Notes under the pieces: generated by a model | What the model saw: the letters and a program-made list of their open reading frames with translations, nothing else | The model's database searches: none | What the model was told of the DNA's origin: nothing | Shown: positions 41,756 through 51,908 of the stretch, in pieces | Layout: every line of letters starts with the position of its first letter | How positions within the stretch are numbered: position 1 is the first letter of the stretch | Program-made: the position numbers and the translations under genes | Assembly (NCBI RefSeq): GCF_013393945.1 | Contig: NZ_CP040297.1 | Coordinates: 1,690,804 to 1,754,803, forward strand | Reading direction: 5' to 3' | DNA from: Nostoc sp. TCL26-01 | GTDB taxonomy: Bacteria; Cyanobacteriota; Cyanobacteriia; Cyanobacteriales; Nostocaceae | Length of the DNA: 64,000 bases

Positions 41756-43396
41756 TTAATTATCAGTTGATGTATTCTCGGAAGACTTTTCAGTTTTCTG
41801 GGATGGTGTTTGAGATTGACTATCACTAGATGAATTCTGCTTCACTTCTACTGTAGGAACTATCACAGAAGAATCTGAATTTTTAGACTCTGTGGGGGGT
41901 ACTGCTGGGATCACTACAGGTTGGGAATGCTTTTCTACTGGGGGTGAGTTTTGAATAGAAGTGGGTGGTGAGATGGTTTCTGAAGATGGTTGAGGGGTAA
42001 TCTTACGAGAGGAACGGATTTCTCTAAGCTTTTCTACCAGGGATGGTGAAGGAGAATTTTTGAGTGTAGGTTGCTCAGGATTTGAGCGCTGTGAGTCTCC
42101 TGGGCTGGTTTGGGGAGATAAATCTGTGGAAGTAGTGGTGGTTTTAGCTGACTCGGTTTGTGACTCAAGGGAATTACGCCTGCGTCTCCTAGAGTTAGAA
42201 ACAGGGGTGTCGCTGGGGGAGAATGTTTGAGAATTTTGTCTGGTGTTATTCCCTGATTCCTGGTTTAGAGAATCAATGGTGGTTTTTCCCCCTAAAGGTT
42301 CGATGGGACGCTTTTCAAACAGGGGTTTTGAAGATGATTTGGGTTGGAGTTGAGAAAACAAGCTGGTGGCGCTAAATCCTGCTGTGGCTGCAACTAAGGC
42401 TATACCAATACCTAATAAAACTCTGGTAGCGCTATGCTTTTGCGCCATTAAATTCAGGGTTTTGAATGGTGATGGTTTTTTCACACCAGTGGAGACTTTT
42501 GCACCTGAAGATTTTTCTTGCAGGTGTACAGATAAATCAATGGTGGGAACTGCATGAGTAGTTAAAGCTTGCGGGGGAAGGTTGAAACTACTACCCGGTA
42601 GGAGTTGTAGCCATTCAGCGACTGTTTGGGGACGGAAGCGGGATTCTACCGCCATTCCGCGCATGATGGCTTGATTGACGGCGGCGCTGAGGTGGGGTTG
42701 CAGTTCGCGGGGGGCTGGCATTTGTTCGCGATCGCGCAATAATGATGGTAAAGGCACTTGTCCTGTCAATAGAGCATACAATGTTGCGGCTAAACCATAC
42801 ACATCTGTGGCGGGTGTACGTGGTGCTTGAGTTAGATATTGTTCAATGGGAGAGTAGCCTTCCGAGACTAAACCTGTGTGAGTTTGTCTGACACCACTAT
42901 TGAATTCGCGGGCAATGCCAAAATCAATCAGTATGACTTCCTGAGTGCCTTGACGCAGGATAATATTGTCTGGTTTCACATCTCGGTGTAGCAAACCATT
43001 GTTGTGGACTACTTGTAAAGCTGCGCCAATTTGGCGGATGTAATGAATTGCTGTTTCTTCTGGTAAGGGTATCCCTGGTAAGACATAAGCATCTCCTAAA
43101 GTGTCTCCAGGAATGTATTCCATCACCATGTAAGGTAGTCCATCTTCGACAAAAAAGTCGCTGACTCTGACAATATGAGGATGAACACAAGTAGCTAATC
43201 TTCTCGCTTCATCTTGGAATTGTTGCTCGAACTTAGCAAAATCAGTATGTTGTCGCAGTCGTTCGTTAATAGTTTTCATCACTACTTCTTGTTCTAAGTA
43301 ATGATGCGTAGCTTTAAACGTGATGCCAAAACCACCGCGTCCTATTTCTTGGGTGATGGTATATTTTCCACCCTGTAAGGTTTTACCTGCTAACAT
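41756..43396 (-). CDS. Eukaryotic-type Ser/Thr protein kinase with single membrane segment
   Basis: The 546-residue protein has a complete kinase domain (about 12-265): GRGGFGITF glycine loop, VVMK Lys, the catalytic [11 protein letters not shown] and IDFGIAR. It has a membrane segment (about 325-348, [18 protein letters not shown]) and a long Ser/Pro/Thr-rich C-terminal tail (about 355-546) with charged repeats. The tail should be outside the cytoplasm. This is the Spk/Pkn type common in filamentous cyanobacteria; its targets are unknown. The tail ends near the heptamer array, so its length may vary between strains. Confidence 0.92.
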   Translation of the reverse strand: MLAGKTLQGGKYTITQEIGRGGFGITFKATHHYLEQEVVMKTINERLRQHTDFAKFEQQFQDEARRLATCVHPHIVRVSDFFVEDGLPYMVMEYIPGDTLGDAYVLPGIPLPEETAIHYIRQIGAALQVVHNNGLLHRDVKPDNIILRQGTQEVILIDFGIAREFNSGVRQTHTGLVSEGYSPIEQYLTQAPRTPATDVYGLAATLYALLTGQVPLPSLLRDREQMPAPRELQPHLSAAVNQAIMRGMAVESRFRPQTVAEWLQLLPGSSFNLPPQALTTHAVPTIDLSVHLQEKSSGAKVSTGVKKPSPFKTLNLMAQKHSATRVLLGIGIALVAATAGFSATSLFSQLQPKSSSKPLFEKRPIEPLGGKTTIDSLNQESGNNTRQNSQTFSPSDTPVSNSRRRRRNSLESQTESAKTTTTSTDLSPQTSPGDSQRSNPEQPTLKNSPSPSLVEKLREIRSSRKITPQPSSETISPPTSIQNSPPVEKHSQPVVIPAVPPTESKNSDSSVIVPTVEVKQNSSSDSQSQTPSQKTEKSSENTSTDN

Positions 43397-43866
43397 AAAG
43401 AGTTTTGAGTCCTGTTTTTTGGATGAGCAGATTGCTACTTGTTGTTGATGGTTGGGAGCTGGTAAGTAAAAAAGGTTTTTATCGAGTGTTCTTATCTATT
43501 GTATTTGTCTGGGCAAAGCTGATATGCCCGACTTGAGGAATGATTTACTTTTTGGCTCTCCCGTTTCGTCTCTAGCCTCCGATTTTTGATATTAACCAGT
43601 TTTTCTTTCTCATAATACAGTAGGACAAGGTAATGCCCATCCGTGTTCAGCAATTTAAAGTTGAAAATTCAACAAACCTTGGATAGTAAGTATTTTCGGC
43701 TATCTATCATCATCCCCAATTACTCATGATCAACAATATTCTTGACTGCTCAAACAAGTCGGGGATCTAAATTCTTCGATTCTGACAAAGGAGGGAGAAC
43801 TCTCAGAGTTGGAAGCAAGTTATCTTAACGCAATCTTTATACTTTCTCAATACAAGCTTTAAATTT
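43397..43866. other. Intergenic region, no recognised element
   Basis: This 470-bp stretch lies between the kinase and the DUF2007-like gene, both read leftward. No repeat, RNA or small gene was recognised. Confidence 0.4.
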
Positions 43867-44370
43867 TTAAAAGAAAATCTGCCAGAGAATCAACAAGTTA
43901 AGTAAATCGATCAACAATGCCACAATCACTTTTAATTGTCTATTTTGACTAAGCTGCTGACGAGCAACTAACAATTGCAGTAGTAGCCATAAAGAATAAA
44001 GTTGAATTGGCAGAAAAATAACAATTAAACTAATGACGGCGGCTCGAAATGCTCTGTCGGCGGTTTTATCTGCCCAGGAAGGTGTTTCTAGATCATCAGC
44101 TTCATCATCTGGTAATGATTCATCTACTGATGTTTGGACCTCGAAATTATCAGCAGTTAAAAGTGTTTTCGCTAAATCAATGTCTTGAGGATTAACTTGT
44201 AATTTAATCCAGCCTACGGCAACTGTGAGATGCCATGCTAAGTTGACCAAGGATTCATTAGCTAAGTAACATTGAATGCCTTGTGATTCTAATAATTGCT
44301 TGGCTAAATTAGCATCAATGTAATTACTAAAAGTAGCCACTGTCACCCAATTATTAACTATTTTGTTCAC
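43867..44370 (-). CDS. DUF2007-like protein with C-terminal membrane segments
   Basis: The 167-residue protein begins with a domain like DUF2007 (WVTVATFSNYIDANLAKQLL, GIQCYLANESLV, VGWIKLQVNPQDIDLAKTLL; residues 8-72), thought to bind a small ligand or act in signal transfer. An acidic linker (DESLPDDEADDLE) and two membrane helices follow (about 105-130, 145-167). It overlaps the stop of purT by four bases, so it is read in the same operon. Function is not known; its fusion to a membrane anchor suggests a role at the membrane. Confidence 0.72.
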   Translation of the reverse strand: MNKIVNNWVTVATFSNYIDANLAKQLLESQGIQCYLANESLVNLAWHLTVAVGWIKLQVNPQDIDLAKTLLTADNFEVQTSVDESLPDDEADDLETPSWADKTADRAFRAAVISLIVIFLPIQLYSLWLLLQLLVARQQLSQNRQLKVIVALLIDLLNLLILWQIFF

Positions 44371-45548
44371 TGATTTAAAGAATGTAGTTTAATTTTGCTG
44401 GCTGCTTTTGTGGCTTTGGCTCTTGCTTGTTCTACAGTATCGGCTTTTGCTAAGGCGACTCCCATGCGACGATAGGGATGGGCGGTTGGTTTACCAAATA
44501 ATCTGATATCTACGTCTTTCTCTGCTAATGCTTCTGCTACGCCTGTAAAGACAATTGCATCCAATTTTTCGGTGGCTAAAATCACGGCGCTGGCTGAATT
44601 TCCGAGTAGTTCGATATGAGGAATGGGTAAGCCTAAAATTGCTCTGAGGTGTAGTTCAAATTCGTTTAAATTTTGAGAAATTAATGTCACCATGCCTGTA
44701 TCATGAGGACGAGGAGAAAGTTCAGAAAATATAACTTCGTCTTTGGTGATGAAGAATTCTACACCAAAAATTCCGGCTCCTCCTAGAGCATCAGTGACTT
44801 TTTTGGCAATGGTTTGTGCTTGTAATATTTGCTGTTGAGAAATAGCTGCGGGTTGCCAAGACTCTTGATAATCGCCTCTTTCTTGTCTGTGTCCAATGGG
44901 AAGACAGAAAATTGTTGGGGCATTCCATTGTTTAATGGTGAGGAGCGTAATCTCGATTTCAAAGTTGATAAATTCTTCAACTATGACTTTTTGACTGTCA
45001 CCACGAGAATTAGCGATCGCATAATTCCATGCTGTCTCTACTTCTTCTTTTCCTAATACTACAGATTGCCCTTTTCCTGAAGAAGACATGACAGGTTTCA
45101 CGACATTGGGAAAGCCGATCGCTTGAGAAATATCTACCAATTCTGCTAAGGTAACAGCATACCCATATTTCGCTGTTCTAATGCCTAATTCTTGATGCGC
45201 TAATTCTCGAATGCGATCGCGATTCATGGTGTAGTTTGTCGCTGCCGCCGTGGGAATAACTGTGATACCTCTTTGTGCGAATTCCTGTAATTTTTCCGTC
45301 CTAATTGCTTCAATTTCTGGTATTATCAAATCAGGTTTATGCTTAGTAACTACCGCTTCTAAATCGTCAGCACTCAGCATAGAAATTACTTCCGCACAAT
45401 CAGCCACCTGCATTGCTGGTGCATTGTCATAACGGTCAACAGCGATAACATAGTTACCAAGACGTTGAGCCGCAATGACAAATTCTTTGCCCAATTCACC
45501 TGACCCCAATAACATTAGTTTTTGGGGTAGTTTAATCGTATTACTCAT
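44367..45548 (-). CDS. purT: Formate-dependent phosphoribosylglycinamide formyltransferase (PurT)
   Basis: PurT adds formate to GAR with ATP in purine synthesis, independent of formyl-tetrahydrofolate. The 393-residue protein has the ATP-grasp fold: MLLGSGELGKEFVIAAQRLG at the start, the KPVMSSSGKGQSVV loop (about 151-164), VEEFINFEIEITLLT (about 190) and the metal site FFITKDEVIFSELSPRPHDTG (about 265-285). The C-terminal GKPTAHPYRRMGVALA motif is typical. The DUF2007-like gene overlaps its end by four bases. Confidence 0.96.
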   Translation of the reverse strand: MSNTIKLPQKLMLLGSGELGKEFVIAAQRLGNYVIAVDRYDNAPAMQVADCAEVISMLSADDLEAVVTKHKPDLIIPEIEAIRTEKLQEFAQRGITVIPTAAATNYTMNRDRIRELAHQELGIRTAKYGYAVTLAELVDISQAIGFPNVVKPVMSSSGKGQSVVLGKEEVETAWNYAIANSRGDSQKVIVEEFINFEIEITLLTIKQWNAPTIFCLPIGHRQERGDYQESWQPAAISQQQILQAQTIAKKVTDALGGAGIFGVEFFITKDEVIFSELSPRPHDTGMVTLISQNLNEFELHLRAILGLPIPHIELLGNSASAVILATEKLDAIVFTGVAEALAEKDVDIRLFGKPTAHPYRRMGVALAKADTVEQARAKATKAASKIKLHSLNQ

Positions 45549-45597
45549 TAAATTTCCGAGCTAATTGTGATTTAGCAGGTTGATAATCGCTAGCATT

Positions 45598-46110
<513 letters not shown>

Positions 46111-46178
46111 CTATATCTAACTATTGGATGCACGGCTAAAGTTAGCCATAGCCCGAAGAACAGCAGTAACCTGAAAAC

Positions 46179-46379
46179 CTAATCAAATCTTCCACTCAGA
46201 CAAAGAGTAGCATCTGATGTGAAACGCTGTGAAAAACTTTTGATAAACTCCACTGCTGAGTTTTTAAAGAATCGATTTTTGTCGGCAACTCCCAGACAAA
46301 ATTGCTCAGACTGGGTGTCAATTAATGCCCAACTTTGTGGTATGCTCCACTCCAGAAATATCATGTTGTTTTCACCCAT
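46179..46379 (-). CDS. Small hypothetical protein downstream of the ABC-F gene
   Basis: A 66-codon frame that overlaps the stop of the ABC-F gene by eight bases, a coupling-like arrangement (ATGGGTGA). The sequence MIFLEWSIPQSWALIDTQSE is not in a family I recognise. It may start at the second Met (46364). A real small gene is possible, but a chance frame cannot be excluded. Confidence 0.35.
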   Translation of the reverse strand: MGENNMIFLEWSIPQSWALIDTQSEQFCLGVADKNRFFKNSAVEFIKSFSQRFTSDATLCLSGRFD

Positions 46380-48312
46380 TCTCTGAAGACTCTATCTCCG
46401 CTAATTCTAACCAGCGCTCAGTCGCTAAATCAATTGACTGTTTGAGCGCTTCTATTTGTTCGTAGAGTTTTTGTACTTGGGTGTAACTTCCGGGTGAGAC
46501 TTGGGCTAGTGCTTGCTCAGTTTGGGCTTTTTCGTCCTCTAGTTGAGCAATCTTGCCTTCTAGCTGCTCAAATTCCCGTTTCTCCCAGTTAGATAGTCTA
46601 CGGCGCTTTTTGTTTTCTTGATCTTTAGTTTCCGATGTAATTTTTGCTTCTTCGGGATTTTTTGTTTTTTCTTTAGTGTTGGCTGTTGTTTGCCCTGCTT
46701 CTTCGGCTTTCTTGTAGTCTAGATACACTGAGTAATTGCCTGGATATTGTCGGACTTTCCCACCGTCTTCTAAAGCAAATATTGTATCGACTGTGCGGTC
46801 TAAAAAATAGCGATCGTGGGAGACGACAATCACACAACCAGCAAAATCTTCTAAATAATCTTCCAACACTGCTAGGGTTTGCACATCCAAATCATTTGTC
46901 GGTTCATCTAAAATCAGCACATTGGGCGCACTGATAAGGATACGCAGGAGAAACAGGCGACGCTTTTCACCACCGGATAGTTTATGAATTGGTGCATACT
47001 GCTGATTTCCGGGAAACAGAAATCGCTCTAACATTTGTGAGGCAGTAATTTTTGTGCCATCAGTGATTTTGACAAATTCCCCCTCTTCTTTAATGTAGTC
47101 AATCACGCGCTGATTTTCATCTAAAGCTGTGAGTAATTCTTCCGAATGTTGGTCAAAATAACCAATGTGTATTGTCCCACCGATCTCCACACTACCAGCA
47201 TCAGGCTGGACTCGTCCAGTGATGATATTCATTAATGTGGACTTACCTGCACCGTTACCACCAATAATGCCGATGCGGTCTTCTGGACTAAATTCATAAG
47301 TAAAATCATTGATGAGAGTACGTCCGTTATATGCTTTACAAATGTTGTGCAAATCAATGACTTTTTTGCCAATGCGCCGACCGACTGTGGAGATATCAAC
47401 CTTACCTTGGGCTTGTTTAAACTCAGTTTCTCGCATGGCTTGGATGCGTTGAATTCGAGCTTTTTGTTTTGTACTTCTAGCTTTTGGCCCTTTTTTGAGC
47501 CATTCTAATTCCCGCCTTAATACTCCTTGATGTTTGCGTTGGCTACTAGCGGCTGATTCTTCTGCTAGGGCTTTCTTTTCCAGGTAGTATGAGTAGTTAC
47601 CGGCGTAACTATAGATATCGCCTCTGTCGATTTCGATGATGCGGTTGGTAACTTTATCCAAAAAATAGCGATCGTGGGTGATGAGGAAAAGTGCGCCCCG
47701 AAAGCGGTTAAGATAACTTTGTAACCACTCTACAGATAAAGCATCAAGATGGTTTGTTGGTTCATCCATGAGTAAAACATCTGGCTGTGAGAGTAAAGCA
47801 GTTGCTAGGGCAATACGCTTACGATAGCCTCCTGATAAACTACCAACAAGAACATCAAAATCGACAATTCCTAATTTTGTGAGGATAATTTTAGCGTTGG
47901 TTTCTAACTCCCAAGCGCCTGTTGAGTCCATACGCTGCATCACACTAGATAGGCGAGACATTAACTGGTTATCTTCTGGGTAATGAGCGAGTTTATCAGA
48001 GAGTTCTTCATACTCTCTAACTAAAGCCATTTGTTCACCACTATCAGCAAAAATCTGCTCTAACACTGTGCGATTTTCATCTAAGTCTGGTTGTTGGGGT
48101 AGGTAAACAATTTTAGCCCCAGAGCTATACAAAATTTGTCCACTATCAACTGGTTCTAGTCTGGCAATCATTTTTAAGAGGGTAGATTTACCAGAGCCAT
48201 TTGTCCCGATTAAGCCGACTTTATCAGTGGTATCTAAACTAAAGCTAGCATCTTTTAAAATTTCTTTGATACCAAAGTCTTTTTTGACTGATTGTAGGGT
48301 AATAATACTCAT
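46372..48312 (-). CDS. ABC-F family ATPase, Uup type
   Basis: The 646-residue protein has two ABC domains: Walker A GTNGSGKST (about 36) and GGNGAGKST (about 350), signatures LSGGYRKRIALATAL and LSGGEKRRLFLLRIL, and Walker B MDEPTNHLD and LDEPTNDLD. There is a basic linker with KGPKARSTKQKARIQR, and a C-terminal coiled-coil domain (about 560-640) as in Uup. ABC-F proteins bind the ribosome E site and relieve stalled translation; Uup is also linked to transposon excision and DNA repair. Named Uup-like because of the coiled-coil end. Confidence 0.9.
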   Translation of the reverse strand: MSIITLQSVKKDFGIKEILKDASFSLDTTDKVGLIGTNGSGKSTLLKMIARLEPVDSGQILYSSGAKIVYLPQQPDLDENRTVLEQIFADSGEQMALVREYEELSDKLAHYPEDNQLMSRLSSVMQRMDSTGAWELETNAKIILTKLGIVDFDVLVGSLSGGYRKRIALATALLSQPDVLLMDEPTNHLDALSVEWLQSYLNRFRGALFLITHDRYFLDKVTNRIIEIDRGDIYSYAGNYSYYLEKKALAEESAASSQRKHQGVLRRELEWLKKGPKARSTKQKARIQRIQAMRETEFKQAQGKVDISTVGRRIGKKVIDLHNICKAYNGRTLINDFTYEFSPEDRIGIIGGNGAGKSTLMNIITGRVQPDAGSVEIGGTIHIGYFDQHSEELLTALDENQRVIDYIKEEGEFVKITDGTKITASQMLERFLFPGNQQYAPIHKLSGGEKRRLFLLRILISAPNVLILDEPTNDLDVQTLAVLEDYLEDFAGCVIVVSHDRYFLDRTVDTIFALEDGGKVRQYPGNYSVYLDYKKAEEAGQTTANTKEKTKNPEEAKITSETKDQENKKRRRLSNWEKREFEQLEGKIAQLEDEKAQTEQALAQVSPGSYTQVQKLYEQIEALKQSIDLATERWLELAEIESSENG

Positions 48313-48350
48313 ATATTAATCTGCTTTGATTTTTGAACTGACTTGTGTGG

Positions 48351-48390
48351 ATGGGTTATGGGTTATGGGTAATGGGTAATGGGTGATAGG
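48351..48390. repeat. GGGTTAT/GGGTAAT heptamer array
   Basis: Five units of GGGTTAT/GGGTAAT type lie upstream of the ABC-F gene, in the STRR class. Confidence 0.6.
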
Positions 48391-48568
48391 ATGATTGAAA
48401 ATGAGTTGAAGTGATAACACATCCTATAAAACTACTAAATTAAAAACTAATAAATTAAATATTCTTGCTAGATAAATAACTTCACCTAAAGACGCAATTT
48501 GCTGTTAAGCTTTCTCACCTAGCTAGGCACAGAAAAAGCATTAAATAAATAATATTTTAGATGAGTAG

Positions 48569-48595
48569 AGGTGCGTTAAAGTCAGAAACGCACCT
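48569..48595. other. Stem-loop between the ABC-F and DUF1824 genes
   Basis: AGGTGCGTT and AACGCACCT form a perfect 9-bp stem with a 9-base loop just after the end of the DUF1824 gene. There is no T-run on either side, so it is not a typical terminator. It may be a transcript-end stabiliser or protein site. Confidence 0.4.
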
Positions 48596-48612
48596 TAAAT
48601 TGTTGCCCAATT

Positions 48613-49029
48613 TTACACAAATAGATCGAGGGGTAAATGTCCATACATTTCGTTAATGCCTCCTTCGTCGTAAGACTGACAAGATACTAAGACCCCACGA
48701 TGATGTCCAGAATAGGAATCGAGATAACACAAGCCATTTTTGCCATTCAATTTGATATATACAGGCCCTTCCACTACAGGTAAATCGATGGGGACTTCGT
48801 AGCCGAAAGCGTGAGAATAGGTTCTCATAGCTAGTAAACCTTCTTTGGCTGTATCAGCGCAAATTCCTAGTATTTGATAATCAGCAAGTTTGGTAATTAA
48901 AATCAAAGCTCGACGCACTGATTCTTTTTCTGATGGTTTGAGAATTGGTGCAATATCTAGACAGTTAAATTTGTTGAGGATTTTTTTAGCCTCTGTAGTT
49001 GTGAGATGGGGATGATTGGGCATTGGCAT
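48613..49029 (-). CDS. DUF1824 family cyanobacterial protein
   Basis: The 138-residue soluble protein is highly conserved within cyanobacteria: LTTTEAKKILNKFNCLDI at the start, SVRRALILITKLADYQILGICADT in the middle, and the end GPVYIKLNGKNGLCYLDSYSG, then HRGVLVSCQSYDEGGINEMYGHLPLDLF. No enzyme motif is apparent. Restriction to phototrophs suggests a photosynthesis-related or plastid-linked role, but the function is unknown. It is in the same direction as the prohibitin-like gene, 57 bp downstream of it. Confidence 0.8.
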   Translation of the reverse strand: MPMPNHPHLTTTEAKKILNKFNCLDIAPILKPSEKESVRRALILITKLADYQILGICADTAKEGLLAMRTYSHAFGYEVPIDLPVVEGPVYIKLNGKNGLCYLDSYSGHHRGVLVSCQSYDEGGINEMYGHLPLDLFV

Positions 49030-49086
49030 AATTTAGAATTTAATAGGTTCTGAGGTTGTGTTGGTGTGTGATTAGGCAAATGATAG

Positions 49087-49935
49087 TTAATTTTGGCTGC
49101 TAGGATTTCCCAGATTAAAAATGAAGGGTACACTGTTTTGTGCATCTTTACCCATGACTAGGACTCTGGGCATTTGTGCGCCGCCAGTTTTCCATGCTTC
49201 TATGGCTTCTTTTTGCAGTACTAATTGCCCACCTTGGGCTTTGAGAGTTTCTGCTAAAAGTCTTTGTGCTTCTGCTCTCCCCTTAGCGCGGTTAATATCT
49301 GCTTGGGCTTCTTGTTCGGCTTCTCGCGCCACATAAACGGCTCTTTGCGCTCTTTGTTCAGCGATTTGTTTTTCTTCTACCGCTTTAGCAAACTCAGGGG
49401 AGAAAGTTAAATCAATTACGCTAGTGTCTAAGACAATTATTCCATATTTGTCTAAGCGATCGCCTAACGCATTGTCAAAGTCTTCTTTCAATTCGCTGCG
49501 TTTAGTAATGGCTTCTTCTACTGTTCTTTTGGCGGCGGCAATTTTGAAGGCTTCTTGGGTTTGGGGGGCAATAATTTTAGAGACAAGATTTTCTAGGGTT
49601 CCTTGTGTTCTTCTGACACCTACTATTTGACTAGCATCAAGACGAAAGTTAATCGCAAATCTGGCAGTTAAATTCTGTAAGTCCTTGGTCGAACTCTCGG
49701 CTGGGACTTCAAATTTCTGTACTGTTAAATCATACACATCTATCACCGAAATCAAAGGTGGTTTCAAATGAATCCCCTCCATTAAAGCACCATCTCTAGC
49801 TTTCCCTAAAATACTCAACACTCCTGCTTGTCCTGGGTTGATAATCATAAAGGAATTTAACCCAACAATGACAATAACTGCCAGTACAATTGCTAAAAGA
49901 GTAGTCTGCCAACTTCCCAATTGCTGATTTTTCAA
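49087..49935 (-). CDS. Prohibitin (SPFH/Band 7) family membrane protein
   Basis: The 282-residue protein has an N-terminal membrane anchor (TLLAIVLAVIVIVGLNSFMI) and a PHB domain (about 30-190; NPGQAGVLSILGKARDGAL, VQKFEVPAESSTKDLQNLT). A charged coiled-coil region follows (about 185-245, AKAVEEKQIAEQRAQRAVYV). Prohibitins form ring assemblies that shape membranes and chaperone or protect membrane proteins; cyanobacterial members are thylakoid or plasma-membrane stress factors. Start and length are normal for the family. Confidence 0.93.
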   Translation of the reverse strand: MKNQQLGSWQTTLLAIVLAVIVIVGLNSFMIINPGQAGVLSILGKARDGALMEGIHLKPPLISVIDVYDLTVQKFEVPAESSTKDLQNLTARFAINFRLDASQIVGVRRTQGTLENLVSKIIAPQTQEAFKIAAAKRTVEEAITKRSELKEDFDNALGDRLDKYGIIVLDTSVIDLTFSPEFAKAVEEKQIAEQRAQRAVYVAREAEQEAQADINRAKGRAEAQRLLAETLKAQGGQLVLQKEAIEAWKTGGAQMPRVLVMGKDAQNSVPFIFNLGNPSSQN

Positions 49936-49948
49936 GTTTGTTTCTCCT

Positions 49949-50080
49949 TAGTCATTAGTCATTAGTCAATGGTCAATAGTCATTAGTCATTGGTCATTAG
50001 TATTTCTTCTTCTTCCCTGCACCCCTGCACCCTTCACTCCCTCACTCACTACTCAGCACTCAGCACTCCCTCACTCCCCA
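49949..50080. repeat. CATTAGT and CTCAGCA heptamer arrays
   Basis: AGTCATT/AGTCAAT units and then CTCACTC/CTCAGCA units fill the gap between the prohibitin-like gene and the ABC pseudogene. STRR class. Confidence 0.65.
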
Positions 50081-50121
50081 CTCGTTGTGGTAATATCAGG
50101 TTCACATAACTTTAGACGGCT

Positions 50122-51122
50122 GTGAGCATAGCATCTAAATCTCATGGGATATTAAAAAGGCGTAGACATTCTGTTCATCCTCTAGAGCGCCTGTTTGACT
50201 ATGGACACCAGTATCGTCAACAGATGTGGTTGGCTACTGGTTGCTCAATTATGAATAAAATTTTTGACTTGGCTCCACCAGCTTTAATTGGTATTGCAGT
50301 AGATGTCGTAGTTAAGCAGCAGGATTCTATCATTGCTCAGTTGGGAGTGAAAGATATTTTTCGGCAATTTTTAATTGTTTCCCTGCTGACAGTCATCACT
50401 TGGATACTAGAGTCATTTTTTGAGTATCGTTATAAGTTGTTCTGGCGTAACTTAGCACAGAATATCCAGCATAACTTACGTTTGGACGCATACAAACACC
50501 TACAGGAGTTGGAACTAGCTTATTTTGAAGAACGTAGTACAGGTGGATTAATGTCTATCCTCAGTGATGATGTTAACCAATTAGAGCGTTTTTTGGATGT
50601 GGGGGCTAACGATATTATCCAGGTGGTCACAACTATTGTAGTCATTGGTGGTGCGTTCTTTGTTTTGGCTCCTAATATAGCTTGGCTAGCTATTTTGTCA
50701 GGATGTATTCTTGTTTCATGGTACAGTGGCCGAAAATTGCTGAAGCCCAGGAATTTATTACCCAGTTGCCCCAAGGTTATGAAACAATTGTGGGAGAAAG
50801 AGGACAAAAGTTATCTGGAGGACAAAGACAAAGAATTGCCATTGCCCGCGCAGTATTGAAAAATCCGCCGATTTTAATTTTAGATGAAGCGACCTCGGCA
50901 GTAGATAATGAAACAGAAGCAGCTATTGGGCGATCGCTAGAACGAATTACGGTAAATAGAACAATAATTGCGATTGCTCATCGTCTTTCCACAATTCGCA
51001 ATGCCGATTGTATTTATGTCATGGAATACGGACAATTAGTCGAGTCAGGAACCCACGAAGAATTGTTAGAAAAAGATGGCATATATGCTAGTCTCTGGCG
51101 CATACAAAGTGGGTTGAGATAA
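50122..51122 (+). pseudogene. ABC exporter (MsbA type) with internal deletion
   Basis: The first part (50122 to about 50715) encodes the N-terminal 195 or so residues of an ABC exporter membrane domain (HPLERLFDYGHQYRQQMWLA, then YFEERSTGGLMSILSDDVNQL, and WLAILSG). The second part, in another frame (about 50715-51122), resumes in the nucleotide-binding domain at [20 protein letters not shown]. It keeps the signature [16 protein letters not shown], Walker [13 protein letters not shown] and the switch His, but no Walker A. About 250 residues of coding sequence, with Walker A and the last membrane helices, are missing and the frame is broken, so no functional transporter can be made. A deletion joined at about 50705-50730 explains it. 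Confidence 0.85.
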
Positions 51123-51137
51123 GGAGTGAGGGAGTGC

Positions 51138-51169
51138 TGTTAGCGGTAGCGGGGCGTTTAGCCCGTGCT
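51138..51169. repeat. GC-rich 32-bp repeat, copy 2
   Basis: TGTTAGCGGTAGCGGGGCGT and the rest of the unit are the inverse of the copy at 9066-9097. The copy sits within a GTGCTGA/GTGAGGGA heptamer array. Confidence 0.65.
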
Positions 51170-51194
51170 GAGTGCTGAGTAGAAGTCGGAAGTT

Positions 51195-51276
51195 GAATGA
51201 CTAATGACTAATAACCAATGACTAATGACTAATGACCATTGACCATTGACTATTGACCATTGACCATTGACTAATT
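51195..51276. repeat. GACTAAT/GACCATT heptamer array
   Basis: About eleven 7-base units (TGACTAA, TGACCAT, TGACTAT) run directly up to the start codon of the next gene at 51277, leaving no unique leader sequence. Confidence 0.7.
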
Positions 51277-51705
51277 ATGTTCTCAACCAATCAATCAGAA
51301 TCAGGTGATAGTAAGTGGCGTAGCCAATTGGACAGATTTGTCAAAGCAAATCAGCGAGAATTAGCGGCGCTGGCTTGGGGGTTGTGGCTAGAATATGGTG
51401 ATAGTCAAGGGACTATTGGCATTGATTTACAGCCAACACCACATTTTGTTTATTGTCCCCAAGCAGCAGTAGAACAATTAAATAGCAATGTTGATAATAG
51501 GCTACAAGAAATTGTGGGAATTATTGAGCATCATCAACCAGAAATCGAAGTATTAATGATTGCTATTGGTAACGGGGAAATTAAATTAATTCAGTTCGCA
51601 CCAGAACCGACTCCACCGATTTGTTTTGCAGAAGTTGGTCAGGATGTAAGTGAGTTGTTGGAACTGCTAGCAAAGCAGATGAGTGAACAGATAAATCTGG
51701 TTTAA
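51277..51705 (+). CDS. Small cyanobacterial protein, possible CcmS (beta-carboxysome assembly chaperone)
   Basis: The 142-residue soluble protein starts MFSTNQSESGDSKWRSQL and continues NQRELAALAWGLWLEYGDSQ and GTIGIDLQPTPHFVYCP. The pattern resembles sequences annotated as CcmS, a chaperone of beta-carboxysome assembly, but I judge this from memory of the family only. No carboxysome genes are near. It is preceded directly by a heptamer array and followed directly by a MITE, so transcription signals are repeat-borne or absent. Confidence 0.5.
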   Translation: MFSTNQSESGDSKWRSQLDRFVKANQRELAALAWGLWLEYGDSQGTIGIDLQPTPHFVYCPQAAVEQLNSNVDNRLQEIVGIIEHHQPEIEVLMIAIGNGEIKLIQFAPEPTPPICFAEVGQDVSELLELLAKQMSEQINLV

Positions 51706-51879
51706 GAGGGTGTTTGAAAAGTCTAATTTATTACTTAGCTTGGCGACTAGAAGTTGCAGCTATACAGACAAAACCCACCTACATGGGTTGAAAATACTTG
51801 AGCTTTCATCAGTCCGCGTAGGCGGACTTTGTTTGTGTAGTAGCGAATTATATTCGCCCCATACTTTTCAAACATTCTC
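51706..51879. mobile_element. MITE with 17-bp terminal repeats and TAA duplication
   Basis: Left end GAGGGTGTTTGAAAAGT and right end ACTTTTCAAACATTCTC are inverted with two mismatches and flanked by TAA on both sides (51703-51705 and 51880-51882). The left TAA is the stop codon of the CcmS-like gene. The element is 174 bp and carries a multi-hairpin element inside. The ends match the MITE at 18789-20085. Confidence 0.65.
51750..51856. repeat. Multi-hairpin structured element, copy 2
   Basis: Stems are AACCCA-N6-TGGGTT, AGTCCGC-GTAG-GCGGACT (perfect 7 bp) and GCGAAT-TAT-ATTCGC, with a longer, imperfect outer stem GCAGCTATACAGACAAA / TTTGTTTGTGTAGTAGC. The order and spacing mirror copy 1 at 18631-18736, but most stem bases differ in a compensatory manner. 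Confidence 0.65.
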
Positions 51880-51908
51880 TAAATGAAATCTAGCATTGCT
51901 GATGTTTG

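Noticed and set aside
42924..43190. 88-codon frame opposite the kinase domain
   Set aside because: It is a shadow frame within the conserved kinase gene.
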